Positions 35,375 through 46,620 of a stretch of DNA of 64,000 bases are shown in pieces. Each line of letters begins with the position of its first letter. Positions within the stretch are counted from its first letter, which is position 1. Origin of the DNA: Celoporthe dispersa (lineage: Eukaryota > Ascomycota > Sordariomycetes > Diaporthales > Cryphonectriaceae). The notes under the pieces were generated by a model, which saw only the letters and a program-made list of their open reading frames with translations, was not told where the DNA came from and searched no databases. The stretch covers positions 1,488,001 to 1,552,000 of the forward strand of contig WAID01000009.1 of NCBI GenBank assembly GCA_016584495.1, in the 5' to 3' direction. A program made the translations under genes and the position numbers.

Positions 35375-35978
35375 TGTCAGCCGAGAGGGGTGGGTCGACA
35401 AATCTTTGGCGTTCGGTCTATCGGTATGATTATACAACACGAAGATGGCACGGGTTGATTGTTGCACTAACTAGCAGTCGTGAGCCGTCGCCAAGGCCGT
35501 CCTGACGTAGAGAGCGAATCGTGTCGTGAAACGTCATTTGCTCGACCTCAGTGTGAACGGGAACCCCAGGCTCAGCAAGGAGGTTCCGTGTCTTTTCATC
35601 CACAATGTTGTTCGTCTCGTCCGTACAGGTTGGGCCATCGATAGACAAAAACTAGCCACAGAGGTATCTATCTATGTATACGCCAGTGGCCTTCATGAGC
35701 AGGACTGGAGCTGCATGCTATGGTGGAGAAGAGGTACATAGGTACAAGGGTCAGCGGTGATCCAGAGATCAGCGCCGGGGTCCAGGCTGCGGCTTACTTA
35801 TCTCCCGCGCACGGGTCCAAAACGTCACACGAGCTCTTCCCGTCTCCTTTGCTTATCACCAACTCCCGACCTTCACTCTAAAGTTGCTCCCGCCCACGTG
35901 CTGCCGTCAGTCAGCGATATGTGTTGTCGTTGACAGGAGCTGTGTGTGTGTGTGTGTGTGTGTGTGTGAAGAAGAAGT
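35375..35978. promoter_or_regulatory. Divergent promoter, esterase / CLN3
   Basis: Shared 604-base upstream region between the HSL-type esterase and the CLN3 gene. It contains a TG microsatellite directly before the CLN3 start. No convincing short gene is seen inside. Confidence 0.4.
35941..35968. repeat. (TG)14 microsatellite in the CLN3 leader
   Basis: Uninterrupted TG tract of 28 bases ending ten bases before the ATG of the CLN3 gene at 35979, so it lies in the expected 5' leader. Confidence 0.95.
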
Positions 35979-37460
35979 ATGAGCCCGTCTCCATCCTCTT
36001 CTGGACTTCTCCCGCTCCCGATGCCAGGCTCTCCAGCATGGCGCGCCAGGATGGCTACCATCTTCAGCAGCGCTGATGCTCACGTCGTCCTGGCCTTTTG
36101 GCTGTTTGGTGAGTTGCCCTTCCCTGGGCCGAAGAACTACCTCTGTCTCGAGAGGAGAAAAGAAAAAGAACGAAGGAGAGAAAGGGAAAAGAGGGAAGAG
36201 AAGACTGACCTCCTCGACCCCCCCTCAGGCCTGATCAATAATGTCCTCTACGTGATCATCCTCTCCGCCGCCCAGGACCTCGTGGGCAACCTGCCCAAGG
36301 GCGTCGTCCTCCTCGCCGATGTGCTACCCTCATTCTTCACCAAGCTCGTCGCTCCCTACTTCATCCACCGAGTCCCTTACTCCGTCCGCGTTCTCGCCTT
36401 CGCCGCTCTCTCGGCCGCGGGCATGCTGCTCATCGCCCTGACCCCGTCCACCCAGTCCGTGGCCGTCAAGCTCGTGGGCGTCGTGCTTGCCAGCCTGAGC
36501 AGCGGCGGCGGCGAGCTCAGCTTCCTGGGGCTGACGCACTACTACGGACATATGTCTCTGGCCGCATGGGGCAGCGGGACGGGCGGCGCAGGGCTCGCCG
36601 GCGCGGGTCTATACGTGATGCTGACCACCTGGTTCGGCTTCAGCGTCAAAGGGAGCCTGCTGGCCTCTGCCTTCCTGCCTGTCATCATGCTGATCAGCTT
36701 CTTCGTGATCCTGCCGCAGGGCCCTCTGCGCCAGGGGTCGAGAGCCAACAAGGGCTACGAGACGCTGCCGGAACGAGACCTCACCGAGCAAGACGTGGAG
36801 GACATGCCGACGGGGAACGCCTCGTCCAGCTTGCTGGCGCCAGGCCCCGCTGTTGCCGCTGCCGCCTACTCAGCCCACCCAGAAGACCAGAACCAGTCAT
36901 TTCGAGCCAACCTGAACCGCGCCAAGGTCTTATTCTTCCCCTACATGCTGCCGCTACTGATGGTCTACATCGCCGAGTATACTATCAACCAGGGTGTCTC
37001 GCCCACGCTCTTGTTCCCGCTCAAGTCGTCGCCCTTCTCCGAACACCGGGACTTCTACCCCTTCTACAACTTCCTGTACCAGCTGGGCGTCTTCATCTCC
37101 CGCTCCTCCACCCCGTTCCTGCGCATACACCACCTCTACCTCCCGTCCGTCCTACAGGTCGGCAACCTCGCCTTCCTCACCCTGCAGTCCCTCCTGAACT
37201 TCCTACCGTCTGTCTATCTCGTCTTCCTGGTCATCTTCTGGGAAGGGCTGCTCGGCGGTGCTGTCTACGTGAACACCTTTGCCGAGATCATGGAAAAGGT
37301 TCCGCAGGCGGACCGCGAGTTCAGCCTTAGTGCCACGTCTGTGAGTGACAGCGCTGGTATCTGCATTGCTGGGTTTGTCGGCATGGCCATGGAGATGTGG
37401 CTGTGCGATTGGAACGTCCAGCACGGAAGGGACTGGTGCAGAAAAATCGAGGTCGGCTGA
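35979..37460 (+). CDS. btn1: CLN3/battenin-family lysosomal/vacuolar membrane protein
   Basis: Two exons, 35979-36108 and 36229-37460, give 453 aa. The 120-nt intron (GTGAGT..CTCAG) is divisible by three and contains no stop, so the frame also reads through it, but splicing restores the family block [21 protein letters not shown]. This is a polytopic protein with about eleven hydrophobic segments. Family signatures include [32 protein letters not shown] and the C-terminal [15 protein letters not shown] with [13 protein letters not shown]. Battenin proteins (yeast Btn1) act at the vacuole or lysosome membrane in pH and amino-acid homeostasis. The loop in the middle (about residues 225-270) is poorly conserved and carries an acidic patch. 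The gene appears intact. Confidence 0.93.
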   Translation: MSPSPSSSGLLPLPMPGSPAWRARMATIFSSADAHVVLAFWLFGELPFPGPKNYLCLERRKEKERRREREKREEKTDLLDPPSGLINNVLYVIILSAAQDLVGNLPKGVVLLADVLPSFFTKLVAPYFIHRVPYSVRVLAFAALSAAGMLLIALTPSTQSVAVKLVGVVLASLSSGGGELSFLGLTHYYGHMSLAAWGSGTGGAGLAGAGLYVMLTTWFGFSVKGSLLASAFLPVIMLISFFVILPQGPLRQGSRANKGYETLPERDLTEQDVEDMPTGNASSSLLAPGPAVAAAAYSAHPEDQNQSFRANLNRAKVLFFPYMLPLLMVYIAEYTINQGVSPTLLFPLKSSPFSEHRDFYPFYNFLYQLGVFISRSSTPFLRIHHLYLPSVLQVGNLAFLTLQSLLNFLPSVYLVFLVIFWEGLLGGAVYVNTFAEIMEKVPQADREFSLSATSVSDSAGICIAGFVGMAMEMWLCDWNVQHGRDWCRKIEVG

Positions 37461-37549
37461 GAGAAGACCGAGATCTGCCGCGCGGCAGTGCCCCATTCTC
37501 AAGAGCTTTTCTGTCTCCTTTGAACCTGCAGGCAGGTGACGGCAGCGCC

Positions 37550-38513
37550 TCACCTGGCTTCCCGGCGGCTCCAATTCGGTGTCGCCTGCAGGATATGCAG
37601 TTCTGGTGGTGACCATCCTGGGTGACGCCCCTGTGCATCGCTAAAAGCCTTCTGCACAAGGGCCCATATGCGCTTCACCTCATTCCGCTTCAAACACTTC
37701 AGGGCCTTGAGCGTCGAGGGCTCCGGCCATCCGTGCTCTTTGAAATCGACAAGCAGCGACAGCACTCTCAGCCTGGGGAACTGCTGAATGAACCTGATGC
37801 CTTCCTCCAGCGCGGTTTCGACCCAGCATGGACGCAGACCCCAGTTCATCACCAGGTTCTCCAGGCTGGCATACGTGGCAATTTCAGACCCGGAGATGTC
37901 ATCTGAACCATGGATCAGCTGCAGCACACTACATCATCTGCAGGAGGATGATCGACTTACAACCGCGGGAGATCCATATGGAATCGGCCCGCCAATCTAA
38001 GCACACAAAGCCGTCTTTGCGCCCGCTCATCTGGACCTGTTGATACTTGGGATACGCTGGCACGTGCGTCTTCTCCCCGCGTGTGACAAGGAGTCTTCTG
38101 GACTCGGCACAAGCCTGCAGGACTGAGGGAACCTTTCGTCGGAGACGATACCCAAACGCTGCGTCCCACGTCCGAGGGATAACCTCTGGCTCCGGCACTG
38201 CGGCTTCCCAGATCAGATAGCGGATTTCTGCAGGAAGATCCCCAAACTGGGGAAACGAGAATGTCGAATTTCGAGGTGATATGGTCGCACGTGGGACGAA
38301 GAAGTCGTTCGTCGAGCAGCTGCTCTCTTCCTCGTTTAGGAAGACATGTAGGATGTCAGGGCCGGCATACTCTGTGCCCTCTGCCTTGAGATGGTATTCT
38401 GGTGTGCGGTCTAAGCTGCAGCATTGGGTGGTAAATTTCATGCCGGCCATGCCGGCTGCGTCAGCCTGGCGCTCTCGAAAAGTGCTAAGTTCAGTCATCG
38501 ATAATATTTCCAT
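37550..38513 (-). CDS. 2EXR-domain protein
   Basis: Two exons (37961-38513 and 37550-37902; a 58-nt intron 37903-37960 with acceptor TTCAG) give 301 aa. The start at 38513 is the first ATG of the frame; a later in-frame ATG (MTELSTFRERQ) is an alternative. The central segment FSFPQFGDLPAEIRYLIWEAAVPEPEVIP, followed by VPSVLQACAESRRLL, is the 2EXR motif, an F-box-like fungal domain of unknown biochemical role that is expanded in Pezizomycotina. The second exon has a Leu-rich segment (LENLVMNWGLRPCW, FPRLRVLSLLVDF) resembling the region after the domain in homologues. The stop lies only 90 bases past the convergent CLN3 gene. Confidence 0.78.
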
Positions 38514-41500
38514 AAGCACAGGCAGCGTGATGGCTTGTCAGGACAATGAGGGAAGGCAAGGGCTGGCGAGATGTCGGGATCTGGGAGGATTTAGAGCGCA
38601 GATCAATATCTAGTAAGGTGGTGCCGGCCGTGGGACTAAGGAAAGGGGATATGAGGATTAAAAAGAAAATGCCAGAATAAAAATGTCCTTCGTTTAGACT
38701 GCTGGGTACGGTGACGTTGATATGCTAAACTGGCTCGGTCGAACCTGACTCTGCACACCTGTTTGGAAGGTATTTTAAGCGGGTCGTATGAGCCAGGGGC
38801 CAAGAAAAAAAGGAAAAAAAGACGGCAGCAAGAAAAAATTACATATATATACACATACACACACACACACATACATCTGGGAAAGGTCCCACACGGTTTG
38901 ATAGACAGACGCAATAATATTTGATGCGGTGTAGACGAGCTAGCCTGTTGCTGCTCCTCGAAATAGGCTGCTCACATGTTGTTCCTGGCGAGCAGGATGG
39001 AAACTGGATAAGAAAAAAGCTCTGATCGCCCTCCCGCCCTCGCGCCTAGACAAGCCCTCCCGGTTCCTCCCGGACTTGTTCAGTATCTATTGCAAGAGAG
39101 AAAAGGCTGGACCGGGACCCTTTTTTTCTTCTCCTCTTATTTCCCTGGTTTTGAAACATGACAAGAGAGAGAGAGAGAAAAATGGATTCCTGGCCTGGCT
39201 TTCGAGGAGAGGTGGTGCCATTTGCATGCGGTTGTGGTGAGTTGCTTATTCGTCCACGCCAGACGACGCCTGATCTCCTCGCCTTATTTGTAAATGGTTG
39301 GTTGTACGTACTGCCACGCTATGCGCCTGCATATGCTCGGCTTTATGACTGGCTGGCTGACTTATTAAGAGTGACCCAATCTGGGCGGAATAAAGGATTC
39401 TTTTTTCTTTTTTTTCTTCTCCTGTTGGTGTACAGACGTTATGGAGATCGTTGGGTCGGTGGGTAGCATGGCACGCGGGATGTCGATATGCAGCAAGCTG
39501 GGACCATGATAGCAGAACGTTCACGTACGTGCCTTACTTTGCTGCTGCAAGTGCTCTGCTTGCTTTGCTACTCTGGTATCTGCTGCGGTGTCGAGTGGGC
39601 CGAAGTGGCCCGTGAACAGCGACCTGGTCGGACTTCCAGGAAGGAAGAAAGGAGTCGGCATGTCCGGTTGTTAGCTTCGAGTCATTTCGAGAAAGACTTT
39701 TTTTATTTTTCGGTAGACTCTCTCTTCTTCTCAGATATTGTATAGCACTAAAATCTTGGTAGATGCAGAGCCTCCTTCTAGGAGGATGGCCATAGCTGTT
39801 GAGGAAAAAGTCACAGCGAAAATACTTCCTGGTCCTCCTCCGGGCCGCCGCCGCTGTCGTCATCGTTATGATAACAATGAGCAAACATTTCTAGACGGGG
39901 AAGAGAAATGAGAGAAAAAAAAATTCACAGGTGGGCTCGAGGTGCATGTGCGGCAGCTCCCGAGACCCTCTTTTTCGGCTCCGCGACCTGTCCGCTCGGG
40001 GGCGGGAATAAACAGTGACTAGGGGTCGTTTGTTCTTTGTCCGCCAGGGTGATGTCGATATGTATCTTGGGCCGTAGTCTCCTTCCGCAAGCCGGATCGT
40101 GGCCGAAGCCATGCATGAAAGCCCACCGTGTACATTTTGTTTTTTTTTTTTTGATGTGCGTGCGGGAAACGAGCTTAGTGACGGTCTATGCATCGAGTTC
40201 CTTTACGGTGCAGAATGGAAGATTTACATGTGGCACTACGAGCATCGGCCTCCATGGCAATGCGGCAAAATTGTGGCAGGACGCTGCCTCATCGAGTGTC
40301 ATATGTGTGCTGGGGTGGCGCACAAGATTGCACGCATACCAAAAGAAAGGTTATCAGACTTGCTATCAAGGTTGTTGGGCCCTTGGATCCGGATCATCCA
40401 TGTTTCAGATGCGCAGCGTTGTTACTCTGCCTGTGAATGACACAGCTCAGCGATGATTTACTCCAGCGTCTAGCACTAAGAGGCGACCTTCATATTGTTG
40501 AGATCACCACTCGAGAGAGACTCGAGAAAGAGTGTTCAAGTTTATACATTCAGTAACTTACATAAACAAAGTTGGAAATCACATGTATTGGTATAACATG
40601 TGCTCGAGGAAACTGAGCCCAGACTTAGGTGAGGCATAAGGCAGCATTGTTCTACTATCTCATACTTGCTTGATTAAAGTTGATTCTGCTGAATTCTTAT
40701 GAATACCCCGACTTTACCCTTATTTCTACCTTTAACAGTGCTGTGGCAGGCTCATCCTTTGTTTAGCCCTCCTCCAGGTGCATTCACTATATGCTGTAAA
40801 GAAGAAAAGAAAAAAAAACTTTCTAGCCGAGACAGAGCAAGAGCAAAAAGTTTCATGAGCGATCCTGACCAGAGCAGATAGCATTGCAGCCGTTGAGTTC
40901 AACAAAGTCACAGCTCGAAACTATGCTCGCTTTATGGCTCGCCCTGACCTGAAACAACTCCTAACTCTATTGACAAATACGCTCGGTCCTCTACCCGGGA
41001 AATACATCCAAACAGTGACCTTTCTGACAACGAAGCTTTACTTCCTACGGGCCTCAACCCGGAACTCATAACTGTTTTGCTAAAAACCCGCAGCCTGCCG
41101 ATATGGGATGTTGGGCACAGAGACGCTTCACGAATGAGCCTGCAAAACGATACGCCTCCATGATCCCACAATGCTTCAACTTCGTGTCGTCGTGGTTACG
41201 CACAGCAGCTTGTCAGCCGCCGTGAGGAGAAGCCACCTGTGGGCCATTCGGTGGAAGTTTCTGATGTTTATCGACTTTGTTCTTCACAAGGCGTGCTATC
41301 TTCAGAAGCCGAGCAAATCTAACGTTCTACTTGAATCGTAGATTTCCCTTTTTTTTGAAAAAAAAAAAAGACTTTGTGTTTATCTTTTCGAAATTGAAAT
41401 GTACAATGCTGTTGGGAGAGCATGAGGCACAGGAGCAGATGCCTACCGCTAGGGCCGTTGCCGCCAAAGTGGCGGGCAGGGGTGGCTTAGGCAAGCCTGG

Positions 41501-41741
41501 CTGGGCAAAGTACTGTAAGCCTGTCGATGTCGTCAACGCTGTAGGGCACGCTGCAGGGTCCGAACCTCGGCCTCAGCTAGCCGCGTTACCTTCTATGTCT
41601 TTTCTCTCTCTCTCTCTCTCTCTCTCTACAACTCCGCCACCCGCAACGTGATAATATCGCGGACCTAAAGAAAAGGACCAAGAAAAAGAAGAAATACCAC
41701 ACACAAACAGCCAAAGCAGAAAATACCCACTCATCAACAAA
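38514..41741. other. Long intergenic region
   Basis: About 3.2 kb. Contains A/T runs, a CA/TA-rich tract near 38839-38870, AG tracts near 39160-39180 and a CT microsatellite near 41602-41627. Several frames of around 100 codons occur (39158-39466, 40037-40456), but none has a domain or coding-like composition. I call no gene. Confidence 0.4.
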
Positions 41742-42264
41742 ATGCCCTCCTCCGTCACCACCACCACCACCACCCGCCTCCTCCTACGAACAAACCCCTC
41801 CAGCGCCCTACGCCGCCTCCGGCGCAGCACCCTCCGACACCACACCTCCTCGCCCTCGCCCGCCCTTACTCCTCCTCCTCCTCCTTCAAGCCCTCTCCCT
41901 CCCCACCCCGCCTCCCCGCCGACCAACAAGCCGAGTTCGAACGCCTCCAGCGCGCCGCCGCCGAGCGCCTGGCCGACCCCACGCCCCTACCGCACGAGCA
42001 GCCCTCCTCTCCTTCTCCCCCGCCACGGGCACCTCGCGGCACACTACCACGACCACCACGTCAACACCCGCACCCTCAGCCGCAGGCCCCCCCGCAGCGA
42101 AGGAAGCGGAGCTACCCGCAGGCGGCGTATGGCGCGGCGCGAGGCCCGAGTTCGAGGGCGACACGAATCCCAAGACGGGCGAGGTCGGCGGGCCCAAGAC
42201 GGAGCCGCTGCGGTGGGGGAGTGGTGGTGACTGGAGCTACAATGGGCGGGTGACGGACTTTTGA
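41742..42264 (+). CDS. sdh8: Succinate dehydrogenase assembly factor 4 (two frame changes)
   Basis: Mitochondrial chaperone of the SDHAF4/Sdh8 (DUF1674) family, which binds the flavinylated Sdh1 subunit and helps assemble complex II. The N-terminus is Arg/Ser/Thr-rich without acids, as expected for a mitochondrial presequence. The C-terminus carries the family block EGDTNPKTGEVGGPK, then EPLRWGSGGDWSYNGRVTDF and the stop. The reading frame changes twice: once between about 41815 and 41905, before the helix ADQQAEFERLQRAAAERL, and once near 41998-42020. Both fall in C-rich runs and each fits one missing base; the total length (523 nt) agrees. Because the conserved C-terminus is perfect, assembly error is likelier than gene loss. 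It is convergent with the Rxt3 gene. Confidence 0.85.
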
Positions 42265-42969
42265 GAGCAAAAGAGAGGGGGGAGGGCCCGGGGGGAGGGG
42301 AGGGGGAGAGGCATAGACGAGCTGGTAGGGCAAGGCCTAGCCAGGCCACGTACGAGATGGTGCAGAAGGATGCTGAATTGAAGCGACTTTGGGTTGCACT
42401 GGAGACGGTATCAAGGCGAGCCGGCCCTACCTGGGCATTATTGCTCGGCCGCGAGTGTCGCGTCAATTACAAAAAGAAGAAAAAGCCCCAAGATGATCAC
42501 TATGAATGAGCTGGAGCCCGTGCCGGTACATCTCTAGTCGTTACTCATGGCTCATGTACCTATTATATACACCTGTGTCGGAATACCTATGTTCCACCAC
42601 CCCCGGGGCGGGGAGGGAACTATGCTCGCTCATATACATCTCATAATAGACAGCAGCGCCGTTGCGAGCGCCGCTCCCTCGCTGCTCTCGGAATACAACA
42701 ACACCCAATGAATGTCCTTGATCCGCTGTGGTGCGAATAACCAAACGCAGGTATCTTTATAATCCAATATCGGAATCCAGTTGTTTTGGTGGTACACACT
42801 TGTCCCAAACGCCTTGTATGTGTGTATCTCCATGCGCCTTGGATCCAGCTCCGATGATGACGACAACAATCCCATGCACCCCGCAACAGGAGGTCCTCAC
42901 ATTTTGTTGTTGTTGCGGACATGGTCTGCGGCATGACCATATTCCAAGCTCGTGTGTGTCGGGTGGCCC
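42265..42969. other. Intergenic, convergent 3' ends
   Basis: 3' untranslated sequence of the SDH assembly factor and Rxt3 genes. No further gene seen. Confidence 0.4.
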
Positions 42970-45900
42970 TCAATCATCCGACGGAGGGGTTAGCCGGCTC
43001 GCAGCTGACGGGGGCTCGACCGTGACGGGTGCGGTCGCGGCCGCCGCCCCCGCTGCCGCCGTGGCATCACTCACGTCCCCGATGCCACTATCATCATCTG
43101 TGTTGTGCTGCTCGCCTTGCTGATCTTCGTGTTCGGCGTGGAGGCCCGACTCTCGCCCAGCGTCCTTAGCACTAGGCCTCGCATCTCCTCGGGGGCCCTG
43201 GTCTTGCTGGGCACTTCCTGCGCGGTCGCTACCGCTCACTGACCGGTTTTCCTTATTGCCATCACTTGCTGGTGCCTTGCTCTTCCCACTGAGCGACAGG
43301 AGCCCAGATCCCGTGTCTGTATTAACTCGTACCTCAAACATTTTGGACCTCTCGACCTCCTTCATTGCCTTCCGCATCCGCTCCCGCCTGGCCTGTCCCT
43401 CAGCCGGCTTTTGTGCCCCAGCGCCGTTGGTCACAAAGCGGACGGACTCGATTGTGAAGCTGAGCCCATCGTGGCTCGACCGCTGTCCGTTTCGGCCCAG
43501 CTGCCCGCCCCACTCCCGGCTCTTGATGCCGAACCTTGTCGTGGACGTGTACTGCTCAAGCTTTGGCAGGATCATGACCATCACGTGCATGTCTTTCCCT
43601 GCCGGCGCCGTGATAGGCCCAGTCTGTAGAGGAGCTTCTAGGAAGTCAGGATTGGGCCTCAGCTCGGCCGGCGCCTTGCCTCGGCTCTTCTTGCCGCCCT
43701 TGATCCTCTTGACATCCACATCAGGCCCTTCATCGAGGCCCAGCATCTCGACATCGACGTCCTCGGGCCACTCACCTCGGATCCACCCGCCGTGGATGCA
43801 GGCTGCCACAACATCCGAGTCGTCCGTGTACACATCCGTCCCCCATACTGCCCGCCGGGACGTGATCTCTGCCCTCGCAGACGGTGTAAGGTGCTGTTTT
43901 CCGACCTTGACCATGAGCGTGCTTCCCTCCTTTCCCCTGATGACATCAAGCGGCAGGGGCTTCGGCGTGGATGAGTACGCGTAGCGCGGCGGCCGCCCGG
44001 TGCGGGGATCCTGTATCCGTGCTGGCTGCAGGTCCAGCTCGTAGATGAAATCACCTAGGTGCTCACGAGGCTTGTGGGCGATCGCTTCCAAGACAGCCTC
44101 GTTCGAGATGATGCACTTTGTCTTGGGTGGGATGATCACTGCTGGGCTCGGCAGCGGGGCGGCGGCGGGCCTGGCGCTCTGGTGGTCCCTAGTTTGTTCG
44201 TGAGCGACAGATCGTGGGGGAGCATGGTGGTGTGTCATGACGAGGTCCTTCGCAAGGCCGGTGGGGGAAGAGGTCGGAGTGGGGCCTCTGGCGGTATTGA
44301 ACAGCGAGGCACCGGCCTGCTGGGGTGACATCTGTTCGGGAATGTGATGGTGGTGATGGTGATGGCTAATAATGTGTGAGTTTAGTTGGGGGTGTTCGTG
44401 GTGGGTGGGAAAAAGGGGGGGGGGGAGGATATGACATCTAGGGGGTCGGAAACGTACTGGTGGTGGTGGTGGTGCGAATGAGTCTTGAGCCGCTTGGCTC
44501 TGCCCAGCGGCGTGCTTCTTCCGTTGCTCTCTTCGTCGCCCTTGACGTCCTCATCCTTTGCCTTCCTGCGCTTGTTCCGGGAAGTGGTGTCGCGGCCAGC
44601 TTTGGCATCGCCGGTCACCTCCTGGGGCGCATGATCCAGGTCCTCGCGCCTGCCCATGCTGCTATTGGAGTGGGCCAGCTGGGCGCCAGATGCGACGGGG
44701 CTGGGGACCCCCAGGCCACTAAGCCCACTCCCGATACCAGAAAACATGCGACCGAACTCGCTCTTGATGCCGGCCTCCCCAGGAGGTCCTTGCAGCTGGG
44801 GTTGGGCACCCTGGACCGCCTGGGGCAGTGGCGATATGCGGCCCTTTCTGTTTATTTCCTGTTGGATGCGTAATAGGTTTTGCTGCGGCGCCATGGTGTG
44901 CGGCGCGTCCTCTGCTGGTCGAGCCCGCGGCGAGCCGAAAAGACCTGTGTGGCCGTTGTTATAAGCGACCGAAGGAGGAGGCGGGCCTACCTCCCCGGGT
45001 CGTCGAGGTGGTTGCTGGTGCTGTGGAGGTAGCCCGACAGGCCGGTGCCGCTCTGGAGACTGATGAGGAGTAGCTGGATGGCCCGTATGTGCCACTGGTT
45101 GCGGATGCGCTGGATGGGATGATGGTGGGTAGCGCTCGAGCGGGGACTGCGCATATGACCCAGCAGGATGGCTATACGGAGGGCCAGGACTGCGCGGGTA
45201 CTCTGGCTGTCGTGGTGGAGGCCTGGTTTCCTCATAAGGGGGCCCAGCGGGGCCCCGGGGCCCTTCGTATGGTGCTCTCTGCCAGTGTGCCTGCTCACGG
45301 GGGTCTGGTGGCGGCCGGACGTACTGAGGCGGAAGAGCTACATCCCGCCTTGGTATACCTGGCGGGCCGTACTCAGGCGGGGGGTGCATGCCATGTGGCC
45401 GTCCGGGGTCGCTACCAGACATGGTTCTCTCCCTCCTCTCCCGCTCCCCGCTCGCGCTCGCGCAGGTCCATCTCCCTCTCCCTCTCGAACCTCTCACGCT
45501 CGAACCTCTCCCGCTCGAACCTGTCCCTCTCTGACATCATTCTCTCATCATACTTGAGCACGATGGGCCGCTCCGGGTTATACTCTGCGCCTGGCCCGAG
45601 CTCCTCGCGCCTCCCATACATGTCGGTGCCCCGGCCTCCCCAGCTCCATCGGGCGGGAGGGAGGAGGGTATGCTTTGGGCTGGCTGCTCGGTCGTGGCGG
45701 GGGAACCGAGCCGCTCGAGACCCTCTGGTATTCTCTAGAGTGCTCCGTGGGGCCCATGGGTGGTGGAGGGTGTCGGAAAGCCTGTGGCGTTCCGTACCTC
45801 TGCATCTCTGGTGTCAGGTGCATGCTATGCGGCGAGCCAGGATTGCGTGCATCTCGTGTGTCGTACATCCTCTGGTGCTGTTCAGGTGTATGTGGTCGTC

Positions 45901-46620
45901 GGTAGGGAGCATAGTCGGCGGGGCTCGGGTTCATCCTGGGCGATGCGTGCGTGCTCGAGGTATACGGCGGCGCTGACATGGCGGCGGACGTTGAAGGCGG
46001 CGGGAACGAAGGCCCAGCGGGTTCACGAGACGGGCCCCCAAGCATGTGGGATATCGACATTGAGCTCCCGGCACCCGCCGTCCTCGGCAGCGACCCAAGC
46101 GCAGGCAGCTCACGGCCGCCGGGAAAGGCTGTCGAGGGCCCAACAGAGACCGGAGGTGGTCTCGGTGGCGGCAGGTTGTATGAAGAGGGCCCTCCCATCT
46201 GCATACCAGGGCTGGGTCCGGCGCCCTGGCCAGGCTGAGACGGCGAGCCCGGGTGAGGTCCGGATCGATTCATGGAAGGCGCAGTGGGCATGGAGGAGGA
46301 GCTCTGGTGGCGCGAGTGGTTCGAGGGCGCGGGCGGGGCCGGGTCGTAGGCTCGAGAGGGGGGAAAATAGTGCGGATCGGAGGTCCTCCTCTGGGGGTTG
46401 TCTGGCGGGTAGGCAGGGCCGCCGGGGGGAGGAGGAGGGGAGGATGTTGTTGCTGCTGTTGCTGTTTCTGAGAGGAGCCGAATGGGGTCTGCGCAGGGGT
46501 GGAGCCAGCCGAAGAGGGCGTGGGAGGAGGAAGGGTCTGTCGGGCGTAGAGGGGAGACTGCGCGTTCCTCGAGAAGGGGAGGTTGGGCGGCTGCGAATGT
46601 CTTGGATCTCGAGGATCCAT
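42970..46620 (-). CDS. rxt3: Rxt3-domain subunit of the Rpd3L histone deacetylase complex
   Basis: Predicted co-repressor subunit acting in the nucleus. Two exons, 44458-46620 and 42970-44365 (92-nt intron, acceptor ATTAG), are joined inside a polyhistidine tract, so His codons lie on both sides of the splice. The N-terminal 700 residues are disordered and Pro/Gln/Ser/His-rich, with a charged Arg-Glu repeat (RFERERFERERFERER, around 45470-45530) and a nuclear-localisation-like stretch SRNKRRKAKDEDVK. The Rxt3 domain lies in the second exon, from about KTKCIISNEAVLEAIAHKP through LGDFIYELDL, the segment TDDSDVVAACIHGGWIRGEW, and VMILPKLEQYTSTTRFGIKSREW. The tail is acidic and Ala/Ser-rich. Three frame changes occur, near 46423-46440 (one base short), 45638-45641 (one extra) and 45446-45449 (one extra), all in G/C runs. 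The length arithmetic fits. Confidence 0.85.

Noticed and set aside
36109..36228. Reading straight through the CLN3 segment as coding sequence
   Set aside because: It has consensus splice sites, encodes a charged Arg/Glu/Lys stretch in the middle of a membrane protein, and its removal restores the conserved block.
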